NCBI RefSeq assembly: GCF_001440545.1
Contig: NZ_LKHP01000008.1
Coordinates: 1 to 64,000 of the forward strand
Reading direction: 5' to 3'
DNA: 64,000 bases
From: Caloramator mitchellensis
GTDB taxonomy: Bacteria; Bacillota; Clostridia; Clostridiales; Caloramatoraceae
The notes under the pieces were generated by a model. It made no database searches, was not told where the DNA came from, and worked only from the letters and a program-made list of their open reading frames with translations. The translations under genes were made by a program, and so were the position numbers. Below are positions 46,075 through 54,645 of this stretch, in pieces. Numbering within the stretch: position 1 is the first letter of the stretch; the number at the start of each line of letters is the position of its first letter.

Positions 46075-47172
46075 ATGAAGCTTGGTATAGTAGGTTTGCC
46101 TAATGTAGGCAAAAGCACATTGTTTAATGCAATTACTCAAGCTGGAGCTGAGTGTGCAAATTATCCATTCTGCACCATAGAGCCTAACGTCGGCGTAGTA
46201 GCAGTTCCAGATGAAAGATTAGATAAACTTGCACAGATGTATAATCCTGAAAAGGTAACTCCAGCAGTTATAGAATTTTATGATATCGCAGGACTTGTTA
46301 AAGGCGCAAGCAAAGGTGAAGGGTTAGGTAATAAATTTTTATCACATATAAGAGAAGTTTCAGCAATAGTTCATGTCGTTAGATGTTTTGAAGATTCAAA
46401 CATTGTGCATGTTGAAGGGTCAATTGATCCTATCAGAGACATAGAAACAATAAATTTAGAACTTGTTTTTTCTGATTTAGAAGTATTAGAAAGAAGAATG
46501 GATAAAACTAAAAAGGCTGCTAGATCTGGTGATAAAAAAGCCCAGGAAGAGCTTAATTTCATGGAAAGGTTGTATTCGCATCTAGAGTCAGGAAAACCAG
46601 CAAGGACTTTAGCAATGAGCCAAGAAGAAGAAGAACTCATTAAACAGTTTTTCCTTTTGACATCGAAACCTGTTCTTTACGCTTGCAATATATCTGAGGA
46701 TAACCTTTTAAGCGGTAATATGGAAAACATATACGTTAAAAAGGTAGAAGAATATGCAGCATCTGAAAACTCAGAAGTCGTTGTGATTTCTGCAAAAATA
46801 GAAGAAGAAATTTCAGTTTTAGAAGGTGAAGAAAAAAAGGAATTCTTACAAAGCTACGGCCTTGATGAACCTGGACTCCACAAACTTATAAAGGCTAGTT
46901 ATAGATTATTAGGTTTAATTAGTTTTCTTACGGCTGGTCCAAAGGAAGTTAGAGCTTGGACCATTAAAGAAGGAACTAAAGCCCCTCAAGCAGCTGGAAA
47001 AATTCACTCAGATATTGAAAGAGGGTTCATCAGAGCGGAAGTAATATCTTTTGAAGATTTAATTGCTGCAGGCTCAGAAGTCACCGCAAAGGAAAAAGGA
47101 CTAATTAGACTTGAAGGAAAAGAATACATCATGAAAGACGGAGATGTTGTAGTCTTTAGATTTAATGTATAA
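46075..47172 (+). CDS. ychF: Redox-regulated ATPase YchF (OLA1-like)
   Basis: 365 residues, Obg-related P-loop protein that prefers [16 protein letters not shown] (6-18), NYPFCTIEPNVGVV (switch I), DIAGLVKGASKGEGLGNKFL, and the C-terminal TGS domain (SFLTAGPKEVRAWTIKEGTKAP). It binds ribosomes and is linked to stress responses. One of few plus-strand genes, with its own promoter and terminator. Confidence 0.97.
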   Translation: MKLGIVGLPNVGKSTLFNAITQAGAECANYPFCTIEPNVGVVAVPDERLDKLAQMYNPEKVTPAVIEFYDIAGLVKGASKGEGLGNKFLSHIREVSAIVHVVRCFEDSNIVHVEGSIDPIRDIETINLELVFSDLEVLERRMDKTKKAARSGDKKAQEELNFMERLYSHLESGKPARTLAMSQEEEELIKQFFLLTSKPVLYACNISEDNLLSGNMENIYVKKVEEYAASENSEVVVISAKIEEEISVLEGEEKKEFLQSYGLDEPGLHKLIKASYRLLGLISFLTAGPKEVRAWTIKEGTKAPQAAGKIHSDIERGFIRAEVISFEDLIAAGSEVTAKEKGLIRLEGKEYIMKDGDVVVFRFNV

Positions 47173-47225
47173 AAATGTTCCATCAAAATTATTACATTAT
47201 TTTTATAAAACATATTGGAACCTTA

Positions 47226-47256
47226 AATCCCCATGAATGCTGATTTCATGGGGATT
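47226..47256 (+). terminator. Intrinsic terminator between ychF and lonB
   Basis: Perfect 12-base inverted repeat AATCCCCATGAA/TTCATGGGGATT, then ATTCTTT. It lies between convergent genes and may serve both. The CCCCATGA core is shared with the stem-loops at 30 and 11203. Confidence 0.85.
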
Positions 47257-47302
47257 ATTCTTTAAAAATCATCAAAAAATTTTATAACGTTGCCTTTTAT
47301 TC

Positions 47303-49639
47303 CTATTTTTGTGAAACATCGTTATATCTTTTGAGCTTTTCCTCAACTCTCTTTTTAATAACTTCCATTAAATCTTCATTTTTTCTAATAAAATTATCAC
47401 TGCATAATATTTCAAAGCATTCTTCTATATTGTTAACAAGATATATGTTAAATAATCCCTTTTTAATAGCATTTAATACTTCATCCTTTAGTACTAAATC
47501 ATCATAATTACTAAATGGAATTATAACTCCATGGCTTCCATCAAGCCCAAACATATTACATATATCAAAAAATCCCTCAATTTTCTGGTTTATTCCTCCA
47601 ACAGGCTGGATTTCTCCCCTCTGATTAATTGAACCTGTTATAGCTATGCTCTGCTTAATTGGTATATCTCCAAGGCTGGAAATAAGAGCAATCAACTCTG
47701 CAGCGGATGCACTATCTCCTTCAATGCCACCATAAAGCTGTTCAAAACATATGCTTGCATTAAAAGAAAGTGGAAATTTTTGACCAAAAAGTTGGCCAAT
47801 ATACCCAGAAAGAATTAATATACCTTTGTTGTGAATTGTTCCTGACATATTAGCCTCTCTTTCTATATTTATTACACCTTCTTTACCCATATAAGTCGTA
47901 ACAGTTATTCTATTTTGTTTTCCAAAAGAATAATCGCCTAATTCTAATACAGATAATGCATTAATTTCTCCAATTCTATATCCATTTAGCTGAACTAAAT
48001 ACTTGCCATCTTTATACATATCAAGAACTCTGTCTTTATAAAAAGAGTGCCTTTTTTCATATTCTGCTAATGCAGCCTTAACATCTTTTTCATTAATATA
48101 GTTTCCATTTCTGCTAATGCAAATTATCGCTGATTCATCAATTATTTTAATTATATCCCTAAAGCATGATGTCAAATATTTTCTATTTTCAGAAAGTCTC
48201 ATTGAAAATCTAAACAACTCGAATACAGCCTTTTTAGTGACGTGTGGCAAATTGTTTGATGCACAATAAAAACTTATAAACCCTAAAAATTCATTTGCAA
48301 TTTTATCATTTAATTTTATTTCGCTTTCAAATTCAGCTTTTATATTGAATAACTCTTTAAAGTCCTCATCATATAAATATAAAAAATAATAAATGTATTC
48401 GTTTCCTAATAGAATCACCTTTACATTCAATGGTATTCTTTCTGGCTTCAATGCAACTATAGGGATAATATCGAATTGATTTTTTAAGTTTTCTATTTGA
48501 ATATATTCATTCTTCAATGCATTCTTTAAGGCTTTCCATCCTTGATATGTGCTTAATAACTGAAGTGCATCAATAATAAGATAACCACCATTTGCTCTAT
48601 GAAGACTACCTGGTTTAATCATAGTAAAATCTGATACTAGAGAACCTCTTTCATTTTCATATTCAATTACACCAATTAAATTTTGAAATTCAGGGAAATC
48701 GTCAAAAACAATTGGAGCACCTTTTTTTTTATTACAGGTTATAACATTGACAAAATACCTCTTAAAAAAGGATTCATCAATTTGATCATTCTCACCTCCA
48801 AGAAATGCATCGATATTCTCAATCACATCTTTTTGCAGGTCATCTAAATACTTAACTATTTTTTCATTATACCCATATTTATTTTTTAAATTTAAAATTC
48901 TTTTACTTATCGTCTCATATGCACTGTTATCATCAAGCCGTCTTAGTTGCTCTGACATCTCCTTTTTTAAGAATTTTGTTTTTCTCAAAACTTCTAGTGC
49001 TAAAAACTTTAAACTTCTTACATCTTCAGTGATTTTTTCCTTATCTTTTTCATCAAGTTCATTATACTCTTGTTCAGTCATTTCTTCATTATTTCTTATA
49101 GGTATGAAAGCAAAGCCTTCTCTTGTAGATTTTACAACGAAATTTTTTCCCTTAGCTTCATCGTATAACTTTTGAATAAGATCAAAACTTTCTTTCTGAA
49201 ATTTTTCAATAATGAGCTCTCTTGCCTTTTCGTATTCCTCTTCAGAAAACAATCTTGGTATTTCATCGAATAACGAATCGATAAAATTATCTATATCATT
49301 TTTAAATCCTTCAGAAGTTCCAGGCTTAAGGTTTAAAGCAATTGGACTAAAACTATCAGAAAAATTATATACATAGCACCAATCATCGGGAGTTTCTTCA
49401 TCACTTGCTATCTGTATTAATTTTTCAAGAATGTATTTTTTTCTTCCACTTCCATTGCTTCCACAAACAAAAATATTATATCCAGATTTTTTTAGTTTTA
49501 ATCCTGTTTCTATCGCTCTGATGGCTCTTTCCTGTCCTATTATCTCCTTATAATTTATTATTTCCTGAGTAGTTCTAAAATCTGGTAAGGATTCGAGCCT
49601 AATGTTCAAATCTTCATATTTCAATTTCTTATACTTCAC
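47303..49639 (-). CDS. ATP-dependent protease of the LonB/S16 family
   Basis: About 778 residues. N-terminal AAA+ region with IGQERAIRAIETGL and P-loop GSNGSGRKKY, a long helical insertion, Walker B-like GGYLIIDALQLL, and a C-terminal Lon proteolytic domain with catalytic Ser in EGDSASAAEL and Lys in GGINQKIEGFFD. It lacks the N-terminal Lon substrate domain and is a predicted soluble Lon-like protease. GTG at 49639 has an AGGGGGGAT site upstream; an 11-codon longer reading is open. Confidence 0.92.
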   Translation of the reverse strand: MKYKKLKYEDLNIRLESLPDFRTTQEIINYKEIIGQERAIRAIETGLKLKKSGYNIFVCGSNGSGRKKYILEKLIQIASDEETPDDWCYVYNFSDSFSPIALNLKPGTSEGFKNDIDNFIDSLFDEIPRLFSEEEYEKARELIIEKFQKESFDLIQKLYDEAKGKNFVVKSTREGFAFIPIRNNEEMTEQEYNELDEKDKEKITEDVRSLKFLALEVLRKTKFLKKEMSEQLRRLDDNSAYETISKRILNLKNKYGYNEKIVKYLDDLQKDVIENIDAFLGGENDQIDESFFKRYFVNVITCNKKKGAPIVFDDFPEFQNLIGVIEYENERGSLVSDFTMIKPGSLHRANGGYLIIDALQLLSTYQGWKALKNALKNEYIQIENLKNQFDIIPIVALKPERIPLNVKVILLGNEYIYYFLYLYDEDFKELFNIKAEFESEIKLNDKIANEFLGFISFYCASNNLPHVTKKAVFELFRFSMRLSENRKYLTSCFRDIIKIIDESAIICISRNGNYINEKDVKAALAEYEKRHSFYKDRVLDMYKDGKYLVQLNGYRIGEINALSVLELGDYSFGKQNRITVTTYMGKEGVINIEREANMSGTIHNKGILILSGYIGQLFGQKFPLSFNASICFEQLYGGIEGDSASAAELIALISSLGDIPIKQSIAITGSINQRGEIQPVGGINQKIEGFFDICNMFGLDGSHGVIIPFSNYDDLVLKDEVLNAIKKGLFNIYLVNNIEECFEILCSDNFIRKNEDLMEVIKKRVEEKLKRYNDVSQK

Positions 49640-49735
49640 CGATATATCCCCCCTAAAAATATTCGAAAACAAAAGTCGGTGTTTACTATATAATATTCAG
49701 ACAATTAATTATGGATAACTTCTTTGTTAAAAAGA

Positions 49736-49758
49736 AAAGCTGCAAAATCTGCAGCTTT
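49736..49758 (-). terminator. Intrinsic terminator of deoC
   Basis: AAAGCTGCA/TGCAGCTTT stem with a 5-base loop, followed on the minus strand by TCTTTTTAAC, at the deoC stop. Confidence 0.9.
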
Positions 49759-50436
49759 TTAATATGCCTTTTCTTCAGTTGATTTTCCGATTATCTTTAA
49801 GGATGAACTTGCTCCGATTCTATTAGCACCAGCTTCAATCATATTCACTGCATCTTGAAAGCTGTGAACTCCTCCTGAAGCTTTGACACCCATTTCAGAA
49901 CCTACTGTTTCTCTCATAAGCCTAATATCCTCAACCTTAGCCCCCCATTTGCTAAATCCAGTTGAAGTTTTTACAAAATCTGCTCCGGCCTCTTTAGCCA
50001 ATTTACAAGCCATAATTTTTTCCTCGTCGGTTAAAAGACATGTCTCTATTATCACCTTAACAAGTGCCTTTCCTTTTGCAGCATCAACAACGGTCTTAAT
50101 ATCATCTCTTATGTAATCATAGTTTTTTGCTTTTAGCATTCCAATGTTAATTACCATATCTACTTCAGTCGCACCTTCTTCTATAGCCTTTTTTGTCTCA
50201 AAAGCCTTTACTTCCTTATTAGTTGCACCTAGTGGAAAGCCTATCACCGTGCATACTTTGACATTGCTGCCCTTTAATTCTTCAGCTGCTAAATTTACAT
50301 AGCATGGATTAATACACACCGATGCAAAGCCATGTTCCTTAGCTTCACTGCATACTTTTTTTACATCCTCAGGAGTAGTTTCTGGTTTTAAAATAGTGTG
50401 GTCTATTATTGAAGCCACATATTCTCTTGTAATCAT
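49759..50436 (-). CDS. deoC: Deoxyribose-phosphate aldolase
   Basis: 225 residues. Cleaves 2-deoxyribose 5-phosphate to glyceraldehyde 3-phosphate and acetaldehyde. [11 protein letters not shown] (12-22), [20 protein letters not shown], the Schiff-base lysine in KVIIETCLL and FVKTSTGFS, and VKASGGV. Stand-alone gene with its own terminator; other deoxyribonucleoside salvage genes are not adjacent. Confidence 0.97.
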   Translation of the reverse strand: MITREYVASIIDHTILKPETTPEDVKKVCSEAKEHGFASVCINPCYVNLAAEELKGSNVKVCTVIGFPLGATNKEVKAFETKKAIEEGATEVDMVINIGMLKAKNYDYIRDDIKTVVDAAKGKALVKVIIETCLLTDEEKIMACKLAKEAGADFVKTSTGFSKWGAKVEDIRLMRETVGSEMGVKASGGVHSFQDAVNMIEAGANRIGASSSLKIIGKSTEEKAY

Positions 50437-50493
50437 AATAGCCCTCCTTTAATATCTAAATAAGTATTATAATTTTAACTTAAAGATTTAAAA

Positions 50494-50643
50494 ATGTCTA
50501 TAGCAGAGATAATTAACAATAAAGTTTTATTTGCAGGTGAGCACGTTTCAGGAAAACATGGATGGATCCAGGGAGCACTTCATTCTGCTATGATTGCAGC
50601 TAATAATATAGCATATTTAATAAGTACTGATAAACATAAATAG
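50494..50643 (+). pseudogene. C-terminal remnant of a flavin monoamine oxidase-like gene
   Basis: A 49-codon plus-strand reading. Its core VLFAGEHVSGKHGWIQGALHSAMIAAN matches (in parts FAGEHVS, GWIQGALHSA) the C-terminal FAD-binding end of flavin-containing amine oxidases. The enzyme is normally over 400 residues; nothing upstream extends it, there is no ribosome site, and deoC ends the space 57 bases away. Most likely what is left after a deletion. Confidence 0.7.
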
Positions 50644-50702
50644 TATGTATATAATACTTTTGGCTGCTCTTTTAAATTGTTTGATTGAGCAGCCAATTAA
50701 TT

Positions 50703-51770
50703 TTATATAATTCTTTTATATATATATTTTGAAGTCATAGCTGATAATAATCCACCATAAGTAAGCTTAAACTCTAACGTATCGCCTATTTTATAATCTA
50801 CGCATGAGTCTGTAGTATCTAAAAGCAAGTGATCGCTACTTGCTCCAAGAATTTGTATGTTTTCGTCAATTGGAATTAAATGTTCTGGATTTACATCCTG
50901 TTTTCCAATTGCACAAATAGCTCTTTTACGAATACCTTTATCTTCAAAATGCGGTTTATTTCCAAAAGCATCAACACTTATTTCTCCAATTGGTTTAGAT
51001 GGTTTTTGTTTTATTTCGATTATTTCGGATTTAAGTTTTACGGTGTCTTGATAAAGATTTTCTAAAGGCATATCATAAAGCCCAATTCCTAGTGCAATTG
51101 ATGCCCCAAGCCTTAGTTGATTTATGCCCTCCGGCATATTTCCTGTTCTCATAAGAGGAATAGTTTCTGAGTTGCCACCTGATATAAATTTTATTTGTTT
51201 ACCAAATTTCTTCTCGATTTCTTTCTTTAATTCTACTAGAATCGATAAATTATCTGATGTTGGGATAATTCCACCGTAACAAGTAAGATTAGTTCCTAAT
51301 CCATACAGTTCTACATATTTCATTTTGCTTATTTCTTGGATTGCACTATGAATCTCGTCTTTGTTTTCAAAAAATATTCCTTCTCTTAGGTCACCTATGT
51401 CAACCATTAAAATAACCTTATACTTTTTATTGGCTTTTAATGCAAACTTATTAATTTCTTTAACAATTTCAATTTCAGAAACAAGGGCAATATCTGTATA
51501 TTTTACTAAATCTCTGATTTGGCTTTTCATGGGAATTCTAATAAGCATTTTAGGTATCTTATAATCCTTAAAGCTTTTTAAATTTTCAATTCTTGAATCT
51601 GCCAATATATCTATTCCCGCATCAACGATAGCCTTAACTATTTTTTTATTACCACTGAACACCTTTGTTACTCCTGCTATTTGAATTCCTTTATCATGAC
51701 ATTCGTCAATTAACCTTTTAGCATTTTCCTCGATTTTTTTACTTTCTATTTCCAATAATGGATATCTCAT
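50703..51770 (-). CDS. Alanine/ornithine racemase family PLP enzyme
   Basis: About 355 residues. Alanine-racemase-like N-terminal barrel with the PLP lysine in GVTKVFSGN (about 42-50), GLGTNLTCYG, ISGGNSETIPL and QLRLGASIALGIG, then a beta domain. The sequence resembles the ornithine/lysine racemase-type group (as in Clostridium sticklandii ornithine racemase) more than canonical Alr. ATG at 51770 has GGGGGGACGGGGA upstream. The EamA transporter gene is 16 bp upstream, so the two are likely co-transcribed. Confidence 0.85.
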   Translation of the reverse strand: MRYPLLEIESKKIEENAKRLIDECHDKGIQIAGVTKVFSGNKKIVKAIVDAGIDILADSRIENLKSFKDYKIPKMLIRIPMKSQIRDLVKYTDIALVSEIEIVKEINKFALKANKKYKVILMVDIGDLREGIFFENKDEIHSAIQEISKMKYVELYGLGTNLTCYGGIIPTSDNLSILVELKKEIEKKFGKQIKFISGGNSETIPLMRTGNMPEGINQLRLGASIALGIGLYDMPLENLYQDTVKLKSEIIEIKQKPSKPIGEISVDAFGNKPHFEDKGIRKRAICAIGKQDVNPEHLIPIDENIQILGASSDHLLLDTTDSCVDYKIGDTLEFKLTYGGLLSAMTSKYIYKRII

Positions 51771-51786
51771 TCCCCGTCCCCCCTTA

Positions 51787-52632
51787 TTATTTAATCTCAA
51801 CCCAAATTACACTAAATAAAAGTATAATTGCACCTATGTATCCTCTAATACTAAGAGTTTCTTCAAGAAAGGTAAAAGAGAATATGGCCGAAAAAACTGA
51901 CTCTAACGATAAAATCAATCCTGTATGAGATGCAGATACATATTTTTGAGCATAGGTTTGAGCAATATAACCAAATGCAGTGCAAAATATGCTTAGTAAT
52001 ATAACCACTGCCCATGTTAGACCATTTCTTGGTAGCATTGGTTTCTCAACTATTATCGCTATTATACTGCTAAGTAACCCTACAAATCCTAGTTGCAATG
52101 TCCCAAGAGCAATTGAATCTACTTCTTTAGTAAAAATATCAGTTAGCACTACATGAAAAGCATAAAGAATTGCACATGAAATGATTAAAATATCTCCCTT
52201 ACTGATTTCAAACCGCCCATTTATGGTTAACAGTGCTATTCCTATAGTTGCCATTAATACACCTATTATAACTTTCCTTTCAATCATTTGCTTAGTTATA
52301 AAAAATGATATCATAGGTATTAACACAACAGACAGACTAACCAAAAAACCAGCATTAGAAGCAGATGTATATTTTAACCCTATGGTCATCGAGATAAAAA
52401 CAAAGAATAATAACAATGACAAAGCAATTGAAAATTTCAAAATTTTTTTATCTGATTTGATTAATTGTTTGTAAAATACAATGGCAGCTACCAGAAATGC
52501 TATTACAAATCTTAGTGCTATTAGTGTAAAGGGTTTTACATCGTTAAGCCCAAGCTTAGTTAAAAAATACGTTGCTCCCCAAAACATAGTGACGATTATA
52601 AGAATTACCGTTGCTTTTAAATTTGTTGTCAT
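51787..52632 (-). CDS. EamA family (DMT) transporter
   Basis: 281 residues, ten hydrophobic helices in two EamA repeats (about 1-138 and 145-281; MFWGATYFLTKLGL, AFGYIAQTYAQKYVSASHTGLILSLESVF). These are usually metabolite or amino acid exporters. With a racemase gene downstream, transport of an amino acid is possible but unproved. Confidence 0.9.
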   Translation of the reverse strand: MTTNLKATVILIIVTMFWGATYFLTKLGLNDVKPFTLIALRFVIAFLVAAIVFYKQLIKSDKKILKFSIALSLLLFFVFISMTIGLKYTSASNAGFLVSLSVVLIPMISFFITKQMIERKVIIGVLMATIGIALLTINGRFEISKGDILIISCAILYAFHVVLTDIFTKEVDSIALGTLQLGFVGLLSSIIAIIVEKPMLPRNGLTWAVVILLSIFCTAFGYIAQTYAQKYVSASHTGLILSLESVFSAIFSFTFLEETLSIRGYIGAIILLFSVIWVEIK

Positions 52633-52750
52633 CGTATCCCCACCTAAAGCATTTCATTATGATATATATTCTATTAATTTTTCAAGATTCCTTCTCTAAA
52701 TATAAATAATATTTTTGAAACTTAAATTTTCCTGTTTAATATGCATAAAA

Positions 52751-52776
52751 AAAGCCGTCTCGGAAGAGACAGCTTT
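52751..52776 (-). terminator. Intrinsic terminator of the hydrogenase operon
   Basis: AAAGC(C)GTCTC-GGAA-GAGAC(A)GCTTT, followed on the minus strand by TTTTTTATGC, seven bases after the last operon gene. Confidence 0.9.
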
Positions 52777-52782
52777 AAAATA

Positions 52783-53214
52783 TTATTCAGTTTTTTTATC
52801 AGCAGCTGGGGCTGCAGGAGCCTGAGGTGGAACAGGAGGCTTTGGTGGAGCCTTCTTTATAAATGTTCCCGAAACAATCAAATCATCTCTGTCTGTAACT
52901 GCAAGATGATAGTCTTGTGTTAATTCGATCGCGTCCTTTGGACAAAAGTCAGCACACATAGAGCAGAATGTGCATTGCCCTTGATAGAAATTAAATGTTA
53001 TTTTATCTCCATCCTCAACCTTTTCAATAGTTCTTGTTATACATCCAGGAGCACAAACCCTAATACACATACCACAATTGATGCACTTATCTGCATGATA
53101 AACTATTTTACCTCTGTATCCTACAGGAGCAACTTTGTTTACAATAGGATATATTTCTGTGCTTGGCTTTTTAAACGCTGATTTTACAGCCTCTTTTAAG
53201 TAGGGAAATTTCAT
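52783..53214 (-). CDS. Mbh hydrogenase 2[4Fe-4S] ferredoxin-like subunit (MbhN/NuoI-like)
   Basis: 143 residues. Two [4Fe-4S] motifs, CINCGMCIRVC (about 43-53) and CTFCSMCADFCP (about 76-87), form the wire from ferredoxin to the small subunit. An unusual Pro/Ala/Lys-rich tail (KKAPPKPPVPPQAPAAPAAD) ends the protein. The start overlaps the mbhJ-like stop (ATGA). Last gene of the operon. Confidence 0.9.
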   Translation of the reverse strand: MKFPYLKEAVKSAFKKPSTEIYPIVNKVAPVGYRGKIVYHADKCINCGMCIRVCAPGCITRTIEKVEDGDKITFNFYQGQCTFCSMCADFCPKDAIELTQDYHLAVTDRDDLIVSGTFIKKAPPKPPVPPQAPAAPAADKKTE

Positions 53215-53654
53215 TTCATCTCCCTCCTTTTCCTCTTTAATATTTCTATTGCCTTTGCTATACCATCGATTATTGCTTCAGGTTTTGGTGCACAACCCGC
53301 TATTGAAACATCAACATCGATATATTTGCTAAGTGGTCCTTCTACAGAATAGCTCCCATTGAATACATTTGTTGATGTAGGACAGGAACCAATTGCTATA
53401 ACAACCTTTGGGTCCGGAACCTGTGCAAGAGTTCTTACAAGTCTATCCTTGGATTGTGAAGTTACAGGACCAGTAACAAGAACTATATCAGCATGTCTTG
53501 GTGAACCTGTAAGTTTAACTCCAAGTCTTTCGGCATCGTATCTTGGTGTTAAAACCGATACTATTTCTATATCGCATCCGTTGCAAGAACCTGTATTCAA
53601 ATGAAACACCCATGGAGATTTTTCGAAACTTTTCTCAATTAATTTCTTAAACAA
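53211..53654 (-). CDS. Mbh hydrogenase small subunit (MbhJ/NuoB-like)
   Basis: About 147 residues. Carries the proximal [4Fe-4S] ligands: CNGCDIE, GSCPTST and GCAPKPEAI. It couples the ferredoxin-like subunit to the [NiFe] large subunit. TTG at 53654 is best spaced from AGGAGG; a GTG three codons earlier overlaps that site. Lacks a Tat signal, as expected for cytoplasm-facing group 4 enzymes. Confidence 0.92.
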   Translation of the reverse strand: MFKKLIEKSFEKSPWVFHLNTGSCNGCDIEIVSVLTPRYDAERLGVKLTGSPRHADIVLVTGPVTSQSKDRLVRTLAQVPDPKVVIAIGSCPTSTNVFNGSYSVEGPLSKYIDVDVSIAGCAPKPEAIIDGIAKAIEILKRKRREMK

Positions 53655-53669
53655 ATTTAACACCTCCTG

Positions 53670-54632
53670 TTAAAAACCAAACCAAACAAGAATCATGCTG
53701 ATTACCGCCAAAGCTGTTGGATAGGTCCAGAAAAATTTTAATACCTGCTCAACCTTTAATCGCGCTGTAATAGCCTTTAAGGTTGAAATAGATATTATTA
53801 CTATTATAGCACTTAATATTATTTGTAAAATTATATCAACTATAACTATACCTGTTCCCTTTCCACTCAAGAACAAAGTTACAAACAGTGAAGTCATTAT
53901 AAACATTTTTATTGCATGGTTTAACTTAAATACTGCTAGTGGTGCACCACTGTATTCAACAAGCGGTCCTTCACATATTTCGATTTCTGCCTCTGCAATA
54001 TCGAAAGGAACACTACCTACCTTAATAGGAATAACTAGAAGCAATGCTAAAGCTGCTGGTATCAGGCTCCATTTAGTTATCAAAGCCCCAAATTGAGCCT
54101 GGTATTCTACAATTTGTGAAAGTGAAAAAGTCAATATTCCGTTGTTTAATTCCATCCCAACCTTTTTTCCTATTGTTAGTAAAACAATTACCAGTGGCAA
54201 TTCATATGATAAAATAGCTACCATTTCCCTGGAAATTCCAACTCCAGCATAAGGTGAACCAGACGCTGCTCCCCCCATTATCATAGCTACAGCTGGAATT
54301 GTTAAAAGGTATATGATAACTATTATGTCAGCAACAGTTGAAAGTGCAGTAAACTTAAACATTGGAATAAAAAGAGCTACTGTGACAAGTGCTAATAATC
54401 CAACTACAGGAGCATAAAGGAATGTTCTCCTTGAAGCAGCCCTTGGTACTATTGTTTCTTTGCCTAATAATTTAAAGAAATCATAAATAGGCTGAATTAA
54501 TGGAGGTCCCATTCTCTTTTGCATCCTCGCTACAACCTTTCTATCTATACCCGATAGCAAAAGCCCTACTATAGAAGAAAACAACAGACCTGGAAAAACT
54601 AAAACATAAAATAAATATTTTAAAACTACCAA
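53670..54632 (-). CDS. Mbh membrane anchor subunit (MbhM/NuoH-like)
   Basis: About 320 residues, eight TM helices. NuoH-like motifs RMQKRMGPPLIQPIYDFFKL, GVGISREMVAILSYE and PFDIAEAEIEICEGPLVEYSGAP hold the charged residues that link the catalytic arm to ion transfer. TTG at 54632 lies eight bases after AAGGAGG. A longer reading overlapping the previous gene is open but lacks a site. Confidence 0.92.
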   Translation of the reverse strand: MVVLKYLFYVLVFPGLLFSSIVGLLLSGIDRKVVARMQKRMGPPLIQPIYDFFKLLGKETIVPRAASRRTFLYAPVVGLLALVTVALFIPMFKFTALSTVADIIVIIYLLTIPAVAMIMGGAASGSPYAGVGISREMVAILSYELPLVIVLLTIGKKVGMELNNGILTFSLSQIVEYQAQFGALITKWSLIPAALALLLVIPIKVGSVPFDIAEAEIEICEGPLVEYSGAPLAVFKLNHAIKMFIMTSLFVTLFLSGKGTGIVIVDIILQIILSAIIVIISISTLKAITARLKVEQVLKFFWTYPTALAVISMILVWFGF

Positions 54633-54645
54633 ATTCAGTCCCTCC

